Assembly: GCA_011947345.1 (NCBI GenBank)
Contig: JAAVTG010000843.1
Coordinates: forward strand, 124,001-188,000
From: Phytophthora quininea
Taxonomy: Eukaryota > Oomycota > Peronosporomycetes > Peronosporales > Peronosporaceae
Direction of reading: 5' to 3'
DNA: 64,000 bases
Part shown: piece by piece, positions 1-9,496 of the stretch
Layout: the number at the start of each line of letters is the position of its first letter
How positions within the stretch are numbered: position 1 is the first letter of the stretch
The notes under the pieces: model-generated
Seen by the model: only the letters and a program-made list of their open reading frames with translations
Databases searched by the model: none
Told to the model about the DNA's origin: nothing
Program-made: the position numbers and the translations under genes

Positions 1-295
1 AAGGAGAAGCGGTTTTACTTCAGTAAAATACACGGGGTGATGCGACATATCTCGATGAAACAAGCCAAACGACTTGTCAAAAGAAGGCTTTTGAATTTAC
101 GGTGGTGTTATCTCAGGCAACGATCAACGCAATGCATGCTACGTGGGTTAAAGGAGGTGATTTCCTGGCCGTTTATCTCGACGATATTACGGAGAAACAA
201 CAACAGATGAATGCGGCCGAGACGAAGACGCGTGAGAAATCGGAGCGTCAAGAAAAACGGACCAGGACTCGTTCAGATCGAACCCCGCCTATCCT

Positions 296-844
296 TTGAT
301 AAAGAAGTTCGAGAAAATATTCCGGACAAAGTTACCTATAGGGCCACCGGTTCATGGAGAACACGAAATGGAAATAATGCCAGGTCACGGTGCCATCTTT
401 CGTCCTAAGTGGCGACTAAGCCCGGAGCAAACGAATACATTACGCTCTTGGCTAAAAGAGATGCTTGAAGCAGGCCTAATTCGCCCGAGCATCTCACCGC
501 ACGGCGCACCAACATTTTGCATAAGAAAACCCGTGGGGTGGCGCATTGTTCATGACTATCGAGCGATGAACGAGCTCACCATACGTTAGTCAACACCAAT
601 GCCGAGAAAAGATGACATTTCGGATCGAATGGCTGGATGCTGCTGGTATAGTTGTTTTGATTTGCTTTCCGGATACTATCAGATACGTATGCGGGAGAAA
701 GACATACCCCTGACTGTGTTCCAGACTCCTGACGGGCTCTTTGAATATATTGCGGTGCCCATGGGCCTAAGCAACGCTCCCGCCACTTTTAATCGTATCT
801 TCAACGGGATTTTTAAGGATTTGGCAGAGTCGATTAGTCGTTAA
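296..844 (+). pseudogene. Reverse transcriptase, fingers/palm fragment (Ty3/gypsy)
   Basis: Two adjoining open segments encode the first half of a gypsy reverse transcriptase. The first (296-589) has the typical IRPSISPHGAP and WRIVHDYRAMNELT signatures. The second (599-844) has the catalytic-aspartate motif CFDLLSGYYQIRM and the AVPMGLSNAPATFNRIFN segment. A stop at 587-589 and an 11-base slip separate them. The sequence ends just before the expected YxDD motif C, where the Crypton begins, so the enzyme lacks two of its three catalytic aspartates and cannot be active. It would have copied the element's RNA to DNA in cytoplasmic particles. Confidence 0.85.
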
Positions 845-960
845 GTTGATTAGTTGCCCTGCGCTTTCGACGACGGAACGGCACGGTTCGAGCTTCGGGG
901 TTTGCTTCGTGCAGAGCTTCTCGAATTCGTCTAAGTGTTGTTGCCGCTCTATCAGGCCTA

Positions 961-1401
961 CTAGGTGTTTGCTTTCTTCATGGGCACGTTTTTGATCGCT
1001 ATATCGAAAAGAAGGTCGGCTTCGTGCTGACTCCGAGGTGGCTTGAGATCTCGTCCAGTAGCGGTCTTTACTGCGTCTCGCAAATTTTTCACCAAGACAG
1101 TCCATTCTGAATACCGTTTACGCTTGACTTTTGTGGCGAAGTCAGACGGCTGCAAACCTTTAAACGGAGGATAACCCATAGATGCGTTTCCGAACCACCA
1201 CAGGTGCCAGACGCCAAGAGCATCAACGTCAGGGAACTCAAAATCTTCTGGTAGCCGATGAAACTTACCATCTTGACTCCAATAAATGATGGTGCCATGA
1301 TTTGCTTGGGGATTATCCTCTGTCTGGACCCTGGCTCTCTGATACAGCCCAGCTTCGGCTAGAAGCTCGCGTATGGTAGACTGGAGCTCCTCTTTTCTCA
1401 T
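961..1401 (-). CDS. C-terminal DNA-binding-like domain of the Crypton recombinase, overlapping ORF
   Basis: This 146-codon frame starts at an ATG that overlaps the stop of the recombinase frame by four bases (ATGA, 1401-1398). It carries FHRLPEDFEFPD, a GVWHLWWFGN core and a YPPFKGL segment. The arrangement of aromatic residues and a PP pair after W-x-x-W resembles the GCR1_C-like domains attached to fungal Crypton recombinases, but that assignment is by eye. It either is the tail of one long recombinase broken by a single indel or a separately translated ORF using stop-restart at ATGA. The intact frame and the exact overlap leave both open. Confidence 0.55.
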   Translation of the reverse strand: MRKEELQSTIRELLAEAGLYQRARVQTEDNPQANHGTIIYWSQDGKFHRLPEDFEFPDVDALGVWHLWWFGNASMGYPPFKGLQPSDFATKVKRKRYSEWTVLVKNLRDAVKTATGRDLKPPRSQHEADLLFDIAIKNVPMKKANT

Positions 1402-2952
1402 TGCTCCGGTTCCAACCCCTTTTCGTCCAAAAGCTTAGAGATCCCGCTCAACAATACATCTGGCATGCGTTCTACTGCTTTTTGAGTCTCCTGTTGCTGC
1501 TGATATAGATGAATGTATGGCGGAATTCCTGTTGGGGCCAAGGTGGAGGTATGATGACTCGCCAATTTGCGTTGTAGTGAATCCATTAAAATGTCATCTC
1601 GAAATATGGCAGAGGACAACAATGGGTGGTTGGCTGGTATGGTTTGCCTCAGGAATCTGGCATGCTCGACCAGTGATGCCAGACAGAGAGCTAAAATCGG
1701 GCGCATTTTTGTGTCCTTACTCATCGACGGAAACATCATCTGTAGAGCTTCGCCAATAACACTGTCATTTACTCCTGGAAAGTGTGGCGGTAGCACTGCA
1801 AAATCGGGTGAGTTGAGTGGAAGTCCTGCTACTACACGGCCCAGGAACTGGTCACCCGCGGCTTCGTAGCGAATGTAGCGATCCTGAACTCCACCCAAAG
1901 ACCACCCGCAGCGCAGACACACACTTGCCATTGACGGGCCACCCGTACTTCCACTTGAAGCAAACGTAGCCACCCCTTTACGTATAGAATGTGTGCCATA
2001 CGCCTTGCCACTGGTCTCCTCCTGTAATAACACTGCCAGCTTCTTCGAAAATCTACTTTTCTCGTTCGAACCCGGGAAAAGCTTACCAGCACCTAGCGTT
2101 GGATTCGACGCAAAATAAATACCAAAAGCCAAAATACAACATGAGCTTGGGTTCAGCGGGTTGCTGTAAATGTGTCGGGGGTCTTTTGGACCACTGCCCT
2201 CTTGGTTAGTTTTAGTCTTGTGGAGAACACATCCAATACTATCGTCAACACAGTTCAGGTGCGCCACATGCACGGTTTCAATCGACTTGGACCTGCACAT
2301 TAAGTTCCACTGCAGCACCAAGTACAAGTGAGCAAATCCACTATCAAGCATGCACATCGTTTTCTTGCAGAGAGTTTTGTAGAGAGAGAAGGACAGAGGA
2401 CATTTCCCTGTCGTGCGTCCAGTGCCATTTTGATCGCTATCCGCTTCAATCCGCTTCAGCCCGCGAAAAAATGTTTTTAGGTCATCTGTGTACTCGGGGG
2501 AGTGGAATCTTTTCCCGCCGATAGATATCTTTGACAGCACTTCGGTAGCCTCCCAAGGTAGATACCTTAAGCGACTTTGAGTTCATCTTATCCAGCAGAA
2601 ACCTCTCAAAGTGAGATGGTTCAAACATCGCCACATTAATCTCACCGTCGGTGCCGAAGTAGCTTTCAGGGGACGGTAGCTTCTCCTTAATCCATTTGGA
2701 CATTCCATTAATGTAGCTCTTGTAGGCCTTCTTCGTTGATGGTGCTGTGCAAGCACCGCGAACGTCTGCACTACTGAGTGCTCCAGGTACAGGTGTAGGG
2801 GCGTGGGCCCGAGGTCGTAATGCGGGAGTTGCGTGCGAGTCCAGGCCACGACTGACGGTCGCCATGTTCGCTTCAACGTGCTTGGCGGAATTTGAGCCAA
2901 TAGGATAGGATTTAGGGGCGTAAGACGACCTGGCTACTGATTCTCCCCTCAA
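1398..2952 (-). pseudogene. Crypton tyrosine recombinase (core-binding plus catalytic domain), one frame change
   Basis: The N-terminal piece (2952-2482) is a helical core-binding region that ends in a STLGGYRSAVKDIYRRE segment. The frame then changes, and the piece ending at 1398 (380 codons) carries the catalytic domain. In the second piece R83 (context LQWNLMCRSK) fits the first catalytic arginine. THSIRKG at about 183-189 is the HxxR box. Y222 or Y225 in DRYIRYE is the likely nucleophile. The set R, HxxR, Y is the tyrosine-recombinase signature. The change of frame lies between about 2482 and 2540, near a run of C/G. The second piece has no convincing ATG, so it is a continuation and not a separate gene. 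The enzyme would cut and rejoin DNA to excise and insert the Crypton. Confidence 0.78.
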
Positions 2953-3104
2953 CGCATTTATTTCCTGGCATACTAAAACTAAGGTGTTTTGCTATTTGTC
3001 AATAGTTTTGTTGAGAAATAATAGGACATCTGTCTTACGCCATCTCACAAAACTCAAGTTTTGCCTTACTAAAGTAGTTGAATCATTGTTTGAATGTTTG
3101 GCGA

Positions 3105-3700
3105 GTGTATCTCATCGACGGAGGGTGCACTGTAGAGACCGACCATCGTTCACTGGAAAAGGTTCTTACCCAAAGAGTATAAATCGTCGCATTTGCCGCT
3201 GGTACGACCAGCTTGCAGAGTACAACTTGAAATTTAACTATATTCCAGGCGAGACAAACACGGTGGCGGATGCTCTGAGTAGACGTAGCGATTTTGAAGT
3301 TGATTTCCTGGCCCAGAAAAACAAGCAGTTATACGCCGCCAAGAAAGAAAAAGCACTATCGTTGAGGGAGCTCATTCGCAGGGCTCAGGAAACGGAACAA
3401 GGGGTGTTACAATGCCTCAAAGAAGAAAAGAAGCCCCAAGTAGCTCATGCAGAGCGGTATAGCTATTCCGAAGTAGATGATATTGTCTACTACTCCTTAA
3501 ATGGAGTGTCTCGTGTATGGATTCCAGCCGACAATATCGAAGTTCAAAATGCTGTTCTTTGGGAGCTGCATGATAGTGCACTGAGCGGCCATCCAGGGAT
3601 TGAGAAAACACTGCGCTGTGCAGGAACGATTCTACTGGAAAAATATGGCACGACGAATTACGCAGTACGTCAAGACCTGTCAATCCTGTCAACGGAGTAA
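3105..3700 (+). pseudogene. RNase H C-terminus and integrase-linker of the gypsy Pol
   Basis: After the Crypton the gypsy reading resumes with a segment ending in RRICRWYDQLAEYNLKF and ETNTVADALSRR, the hallmark end of gypsy RNase H. The upstream part, which should hold most RNase H catalytic acids, is missing, and at least one frame slip lies near 3130-3180. Beyond it come about 90 residues of charged linker and the beginning of the integrase zinc region (DSALSGHPGIEKTL). The frame ends at 3700 and integrase continues in another frame from about 3600. Confidence 0.8.
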
Positions 3701-4357
3701 AGGGAGAACTGGAAAGGCACCTGGCTGTTTGCGGCCGCTGGAAGTACCGACAGCACGATGGGAATCCATCGGTATGGATTTCGTGACTGGCTTGCCGCCA
3801 AATGACAAAGGAAATGACTCGGTTCTGGTGATAGCTGATCGACTAACAAAAAGGCTCACTTCATCGAGACGAGTACGACCATCTCGGCGGAGAAGTTCGC
3901 TGCAGTATTTGTAAACCAGTATGTGCGGTATCACGGAATCCCACGTGATATTACATCTGACAGAGATTCTAAATTCACGTCGCTCTTTTGGCAGGAATGT
4001 GCTAAATTGACTGGCACCAAGCTGAGGATGGCGGCTGCATACCAACAGAGGACTGATGGCCAAGTCGAACGTATCAATGGAATATTGGCAGCATATCTAA
4101 GAAGTTACGTGAGCGGGTACAAGAGCGATTGGGCAGATTACTTGGCTTTAGCAGAGTTTGCCTACAACCGTCACTACCAGTCTAGTATTCAAATGAGCCC
4201 CTTTTTCGCTGATCTAGGTTACAATCCTTCAATGCCACTACACAACGAGGTTCCCAACGCAGACAACAAGAAAAATGCATCAACAACGTTCCTGCTGCAC
4301 ATGGAGAAGATATTACGCGAGCTCCAGGCAAAGGTTCGTGATGCCGCACAAAAATGA
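3600..4357 (+). pseudogene. Integrase, HHCC and DDE core (Ty3/gypsy)
   Basis: The segment from 3600 holds the end of the zinc-binding motif (CQSCQRSKG) and the first catalytic aspartate in WESIGMDFVTGLP. A frame change near 3912 leads to 3923-4357 with the second aspartate region (DITSDRDSKFTS) and the glutamate of DGQVERINGIL. All three DDE residues are therefore still written in the DNA, but in two frames. The function would be insertion of the cDNA into the host chromosome. A further frame step at 4356 leads into the chromodomain ORF. Confidence 0.85.
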
Positions 4358-4971
4358 AGTTACAGTTCGACAAGGGACGTCGTGACCAAACATTCCAGCT
4401 TGGGGATATGGTCTTGGTGTCCACCAGAAAATTGAGTGTCGAAAACGCTGGTGCCGTCAAGCGGAAATTGGCGCCTAAATGGATCGGACCGTATGAGGTT
4501 GTGGAAAAACAACACGGAGGCACGTCTTATCGTTTGAATTTGCCACCTCAGGTCACACTATATCCGGTGTTTCATACCATGAATTTGAAGCTTTTCCGAA
4601 AAGATGATTCACCTTTCCGTCGGAATGTTGTTCCAACAGTGCGATTGAAGGACGGGTCTGAAGGGCATTCAATCGAGGATATTTTGGAGCATCGATTGAA
4701 CCACGAGGGATTAGACGAGTATAAGTGCAAATGGGTCGGAGCAAGCGACGATATCACCTGGGAGCCAGTATCGAATTTACAATCAGTACCAGGTCTCATT
4801 AAGCATTTCTTAAGACGCCTAAATGGCCTGAACCCGCGCGGATCAAAGCGTTTGCGAGAAAAACAAGTCTCGATGCAGCACGCAAAATACCTGCCTCCCG
4901 AACTTTTGTTGCCAGATCGACTTCCAATAATTATGGTTCACCTTACCGTCTGTTCATCGGCAAGTATGTGA
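4354..4971 (+). CDS. Integrase C-terminus with chromodomain (chromovirus signature)
   Basis: This open segment begins four bases inside the end of the integrase frame and encodes about 205 residues. The first part (QLGDMVLVSTRKL, KLAPKWIGPYEVVE, YPVFHTMNLKLF) is the usual gypsy integrase C-terminal domain. Residues near 105-155 form a chromodomain: HSIEDILEHRL, YKCKWVGASDDITWEP and the terminal helix. In chromoviruses this module directs integration to marked chromatin. It is a fragment of Pol, not an independent gene. Confidence 0.82.
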   Translation: MKLQFDKGRRDQTFQLGDMVLVSTRKLSVENAGAVKRKLAPKWIGPYEVVEKQHGGTSYRLNLPPQVTLYPVFHTMNLKLFRKDDSPFRRNVVPTVRLKDGSEGHSIEDILEHRLNHEGLDEYKCKWVGASDDITWEPVSNLQSVPGLIKHFLRRLNGLNPRGSKRLREKQVSMQHAKYLPPELLLPDRLPIIMVHLTVCSSASM

Positions 4972-5070
4972 TTCCCTTCCTGGGGAGGTCGTGTTACCGG
5001 TTGGGAAAGATTAAACAAGGTATTTCCAAGATATGTGGACGAGAATGGCAGGCGACAAGATCAGGAGAGT

Positions 5071-5308
5071 TGTGAGGCATCACAGTATTCATTTTCATAG
5101 TTCTATAACTAGTAGGCACTGGTAGTAGTTTCACAACGGCCGCCAAGATTGCCTGTTCATCACTCTAAGATAATACACCAACAGAGCAACGCTGTTCCTC
5201 GTCCTTGCTTCGTTCCTGCCTTCAACGCAGCTTCCTCGGCCCTAAAGACGTGGCTGGTCTCCCTAACGTGAAGTCTACTTCAGGAGTGGGTGCCACCATA
5301 TTGTAACA
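5071..5308 (+). repeat. Putative 3' LTR of the gypsy element
   Basis: The stretch begins TGTGAGGCATC directly after a purine-rich tract (GCGACAAGATCAGGAGAG) and ends TATTGTAACA, giving a TG...CA-bounded block of 238 bp in the right place behind pol. The partner LTR lies outside the window, so neither boundary can be confirmed by comparison. Confidence 0.45.
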
Positions 5309-5947
5309 GTTGCGGATGGTTTACAGAGTGGTGCTGTGCACGCTGTCTTCTTAAAAACTGCGGTCGAGAAAGCGGTGGCGCTAAACGACCAAGAGTTGTG
5401 CAATTCCAAAAGGATGAAGTTGCTGTGGAAGCGGGCCTTCGCCTGTGGGGACACGAATATTTTCGCGTCGATCGCCAACAGATTCAGTCGGGTTGACCCC
5501 AGTCTGCTACATCCAGAAGTTGAAGCATTTTCGAAGTTTTTTGTTGACAAGACAGATGAACAGTACAAGACCTTAGCTGCGACTGCAATGAAGAGAGCCA
5601 CGTGGCTCGACCGAACCATTCAAGAAATGGAGCAACCTTTTTCATGGGAGATGCCAGAAGCTTGTTTTCCTGAGAACACCGAGGTTGAAGTATTTCTGCG
5701 TAGTCCCGAGGCCTCAATGAAGACAACGAGCACTGGATCGAAGTCTTTTAAAGACGTTCAGGCGGCACGGAACTATGCAGCCAAGTGGAACCACATGGAT
5801 GTCGTCGGTGCCTCATTTAAGGCTGAGGCTGATGAAAGTGCCGTCGTGACGATAACGAAGACGCGCGAGTGGTTTGACGCGCAGCAAGAAAAGACGAGAG
5901 CTTCCAAGGCCGAGCGCAGCGTCTTGGCCAGGACGTTTACCAACTAG
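5309..5947 (+). pseudogene. Fragment of an uncharacterised oomycete repeat-family protein
   Basis: An open frame with no initiating ATG at its start (first internal ATG 5414) runs about 210 codons to 5947. It is rich in charged residues and contains LLWKRAFACGD, KRATWLDRTIQEMEQPFSWEMP and TITKTREWFDAQ. I recognise the style of a family common in Phytophthora genomes but know no function for it. The frame opens exactly where the putative gypsy LTR ends, which suggests that the retroelement truncated the N-terminus. No membrane segment or signal peptide is visible. Confidence 0.5.
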
Positions 5948-6053
5948 TCCACCACGGCCCGTTTCAACACTTAGGAGTCTTGGCCGAGAAGTTCGCCGAC
6001 TAGGAACAGGAATTAGGTCGTTCGTAAAAACATTTTTCGTCATTTTATCTTGG

Positions 6054-8149
6054 CTAATGTTCGCACAGGGAGAAGTAGCGGGAATGCCCAAACGCATCTT
6101 CTTCACCTTCTGCTAATGCAGCACGCTCTTCCATCAATTGTAGTCGGTGCTGTTTCGCCTCTAGCAGAGACATTCCGTTGTCTAACATGGACCGAATGTT
6201 TTGTTCCACCCGATCCACAAGGTTCATCTCGGTCAAAACCTTCAGTTTTGCTTCAATCCAGTCGCATTGCTGGGGAGCAATCACAGAGGTGGAAGGAATC
6301 GGCTTGTCAGGGTCAATGAGGAAGAACACCAGGATCTTGCGCGTTCCAGCTTCACTTGGATCGCTCAGCTCGAACGGTTGTACTTGATGCTGCAGCCAGT
6401 TGGGGAACACAATACAACGCGGATCATACGTCTCAACAGACCCCAAGTATTGCACCAGAAGCTCGTCGTTAAATAGCCCGTAGACTGCTGCGACACCGTC
6501 CTCGTCATTCTGCTGGTACATCGGGTCTGCAACTTCCGCTCGAAACGCTAGACGGGATTCCATGACATTTTCACTGTCAAAGTAGCAGATGCCAGTACCG
6601 ACGATATTCTCCGCTAAAGTGCCTTCAAGATGCCAGACGCCGCCATTGTATTCAGGATTCTCCGGCGTTAGAACAATCTCGGCGATCTTTACAATAACTT
6701 GTAAGGTTTTGCCTCGAAGAGATACCATTTCTGTTTTTATTGGCGGCTCCACTACCTCTGGGATGCGTGGGCGGCGAGGCAAGACACGCCATGAATCGTG
6801 ACTGTACACGTCAACACTAAACGCAGACAGCGGCAATCCTGCTGCTTTGTCCGTCAACATGCGCTCAAACATCGGCACAAACCGACCGAAGATACTTCCA
6901 ATCGAGTCGTACAAAGCAGAATACTTTTCAGGGTGCAGGTTGTTGATATACGACAAAATACGTACCGGACATTTGCCACTAGTTCCAGGTTCTCCACTCT
7001 CGCCGACTACGAAGTCGGTCGGAATCCATTGATACTCAGAGTCACATACTTCTGGCTTGGCTACAAGATCGGAGGCTGTGAGGATAACACGATGCATTTG
7101 CTCTGCTGGCGTCGCAAAGAGGAGGGATCCAACGCCGCTGGAACGCTTAGAGTTTGTCCATACACGCAGCAGAAGAGTGAAGGATGCACCAGATCTAGCA
7201 CCATCTTGTTCGAATGCGGATGCCAGTCCTTCTCATCATCTGGTACATTCTCCAGCACTTCCACTTCCGCTTTGAATTTCTCCGCCATATCTTCTGAGAT
7301 GAGATTGTCGCTAATATAAACTCCATCAATACCTGCTGGGGAGACTAACTCCTTGTCAAAGTCCACGTCAAGCGATAGTCCTTCTCTGATCGCAATCACT
7401 CCAAGCATTTTTACTATATAATTTTTAGCAGCATCCAATTCCCGGAGAATCTTCTCGCAGTGCAACTTGAGCTTCAGCAGACGCTCTTCATCGGGCAGAA
7501 TTGATTCTCCAGGGAGCCCAAGAGCTTCTTTGACATTGCCACCTTTTCGAATCACCAGCACAAACTTGACGGCGCGATGGTCGACTTCTTCATCGTCCAT
7601 TTTTCTTGCTGACTCGATTGCTAATTCAGTTGTCTCCTCTGTCCATTCTTCAACAGGAACACTCTCCAGTCGCTCTCGCAATAAAAGCTGGTTAATGGTC
7701 CACTTGACTGCCGAATAAGATTCCTGAGCGTCCACTTCTCGTCTCAACGTGGTCAATTTTTGCTTCTCTTGTGGCGAAATGTCGCTGTCTTCTTCACTTT
7801 CATTTCCAACATCTTCATCATTTTCTTGGTCACTGTCTTCTTCAATGACACTGTCTCGGTCCATTCCAACTTCCGTCACGATCTCCTGCAACCATTTCTT
7901 TAGTTTTTCAACTTTTCCAGAACTATTTGGTTCCTGCAATAATCCACTGAGAGTATCCAATGGACGCTGCCCGTGGTACCAGCCCATGAGCGTGTGCTCA
8001 AAAGTATTGTACAGCAGCTCCGTTTCGATCTCCGACAGCCAGTGCTCTCGAACTTCTTCGTCCTGTGCCTTGACCCACCACCGATGCTTTTGCAGGATGC
8101 TGGAGATGGCTTGCTGCAGATGCAGCTCCAGCAACGGACGCGGCTCCAT
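6054..8149 (-). CDS. DUF4246-type protein, two overlapping frames
   Basis: The minus strand carries a 362-codon frame from ATG 8149 to 7061 and a second of about 347 codons from 7097 to 6054. The first holds an acidic stretch (near residues 100-130) and ends its conserved part with DWHPHSNKMVLDLVHPSLFCCVYG. The second continues with SEYQWIPTDFVV, ISYINNLHP-like and VEPPIKTE segments. Both belong to one protein of the fungal and oomycete DUF4246 family, whose biochemical role is unknown. The join lies near 7060-7160. It is either a small intron or a one-base indel. A GT-AG span of 65 bases would fit the phase but would remove the conserved VYG, so I could not decide. The gene is transcribed divergently from the phosphatase gene at 8744, across about 600 bp. 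Confidence 0.75.
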
Positions 8150-8687
8150 TGCAACTTTTCAAGAGTACCCGATATGTGGTACGAAGTCGAAATGGTGGTT
8201 TTGCATAAAACTAGTATAGATAGCTGCCATTTGAATCCGTGTGTCTGTGTAGTTTGCTAGCCCGAGACCCGGGTTTTGTGGGAAAATCTTCGACTACTGC
8301 CGGCACAATACTGACAACAACAACCAGGAGAGCAAAGTTCTTCGCGGCTTTCGACAGAAACAGCGAAGGTCGTCAAGCAAGCCAACATGACAACGCGAAT
8401 GGACAACTCTAGAAAATGGCAGCAACAAGAGAATAACGACGTACATGCTTCTGTCGTAATGATCTTCTTGGGGAATGCACAAGTGCCTCTTTGTGATGCG
8501 GCGTCGTCACAGGTTGGTGGACAACCACCAAGCAATCAAAGTTTCTGTGCGGACGTAGACGTGTAAAATGCCGCTTTACGTTGGTTTGACTGACTCAGAG
8601 TTCTGCTTCGCCATCATGTGATGGTGGAACGATCTGCATCTGCTGCGAATCTCTCTTTCCTCTTCACAGCGCTTATTGGATTGCATC

Positions 8688-8704
8688 GCTCATTCCTCAA
8701 CTTT
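8688..8704 (+). promoter_or_regulatory. Oomycete Inr core promoter ahead of the phosphatase gene
   Basis: GCTCATTCCTCAACTTT fits the published oomycete initiator consensus GCTCATTYYNCAWTTT with one mismatch. It lies 40-56 bases before the ATG at 8744, a usual leader length for these organisms. Confidence 0.65.
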
Positions 8705-8743
8705 ATCGGTAGTTGACAAGCCCAAGACTCCACCACCACCACC

Positions 8744-9385
8744 ATGCCCAAGGCGCCTGCACCCGGAAAGAACCGCTCGACCGAGTCCAAGGACCCCGAC
8801 CACTTCGAGCGAGCCTTCCGCAAGTGGACCTACATCCCGCAGCTCGTCGTGTTCGACCTCGACTTCACCATGTGGTTCCCTGCCATGGACGAGCTGTACG
8901 GTGAGAATATCTCCAAGGACCCGGTCTTGAGTAACGTCACGGACGCTGTCGGTCAGCAAGTGCACTTTTACCCAGAGGTGCACGCTGTACTGAGTGTGCT
9001 GCGGACCGACCCGCAGTTCCGAGACACGAGGATCGGCGTGGCGTCTCGGACTGAGGAGATCGAGAACGCCAAGACGTGTCTGCGTCTGATGGACGTCTCG
9101 CTGCGTGACGAAGCAGCCGTCAAGAGCGACAAGAAGCCTCTCGGCAGCCTTGCAGACTACGTGACGGTGTTCCCCGGCAGCAAGACGACGCACTTCCAGC
9201 AGCTCAAGGAGCAGAGCGGCATTGGCTTCGAAGACATGCTGTTCTGCGATGACGACGACGAGAACGTGAAGGACGTGAGTGCATTGGGCGTGCAGTGCTC
9301 GCACTGTCCTGAAGGTCTCACCGTAGCGTCGTGGCTGCAAGGAATGGAGGATTTCCAACTGGCCAAGAAGCAGCAGAACCAGTAG
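8744..9385 (+). CDS. Magnesium-dependent phosphatase-1-like HAD phosphatase
   Basis: An uninterrupted 213-codon gene starts at the ATG in ACCACCACCATGCCC. HAD motif I is the DLDFT at residues 38-42 (nucleophile D38, acid D40). Motif II is the GVASRT segment. Motif IV is CDDDDEN near residue 165, which binds Mg2+. The FPGSKTTHF segment supplies the region before it. These fit the MDP-1 family (small cytosolic HAD phosphatases acting on protein phosphotyrosine or sugar phosphates), and the length is slightly above the usual 160-180 because of an N-terminal basic leader. There is no signal peptide. An Inr sits upstream, and the next gene follows about 110 bases after the stop on the same strand. 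The substrate cannot be inferred. Confidence 0.85.
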   Translation: MPKAPAPGKNRSTESKDPDHFERAFRKWTYIPQLVVFDLDFTMWFPAMDELYGENISKDPVLSNVTDAVGQQVHFYPEVHAVLSVLRTDPQFRDTRIGVASRTEEIENAKTCLRLMDVSLRDEAAVKSDKKPLGSLADYVTVFPGSKTTHFQQLKEQSGIGFEDMLFCDDDDENVKDVSALGVQCSHCPEGLTVASWLQGMEDFQLAKKQQNQ

Positions 9386-9496
9386 AGATTTTGCTAACAC
9401 CAACAGCAACAAACAAGCTCAACTTTGTGTCGATGGCTACATTTGTGGTCACATCGATATTTCGTACTTAAGACAGACTGCATTTTACTGTTGGCC

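Larger units (their letters stand above)
845..3105 (-). mobile_element. Crypton-type tyrosine-recombinase transposon inserted in the gypsy element
   Basis: This minus-strand block replaces the gypsy RT core and carries a tyrosine recombinase with no RT, RNase H or protease alongside. That pattern distinguishes Cryptons from DIRS elements. Gypsy homology stops near 840 and resumes near 3105, so the boundaries are good to about 40 bases. I could not fix exact termini or a short target repeat, because the gypsy sequence on the two sides is not contiguous. Cryptons are known to occur in oomycete genomes. Confidence 0.75.
1..5308 (+). mobile_element. Ty3/gypsy chromovirus-type LTR retrotransposon, 5' end outside window, interrupted and decayed
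   Basis: Read left to right the plus strand gives reverse transcriptase pieces (296-844), then after an inverted insertion the C-terminal end of RNase H (about 3110-3300), a zinc-binding integrase with its catalytic core (3600-4357) and a chromodomain-ending C-terminus (4354-4971), then a putative LTR (5071-5308). Pol order RT, RNase H, integrase and a terminal chromodomain define the Ty3/gypsy chromovirus layout. Several frame changes (near 300, 590, 3130, 3700, 3915 and 4356) mean no continuous Pol is encoded, so I infer a dead copy. The RT motif-C region and the first part of RNase H are absent, so the Crypton insertion was accompanied or followed by loss of host-element sequence. The first 300 bases are open in broken frames and probably belong to the gag-protease side. 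Confidence 0.85.

Noticed and set aside
8257..8535. Minus-strand ORF between the DUF4246 and phosphatase genes
   Set aside because: No domain and no start context. It lies in the shared promoter interval.
8690..9412. 240-codon minus-strand frame
   Set aside because: It is antisense to the phosphatase gene, whose motifs are unambiguous.
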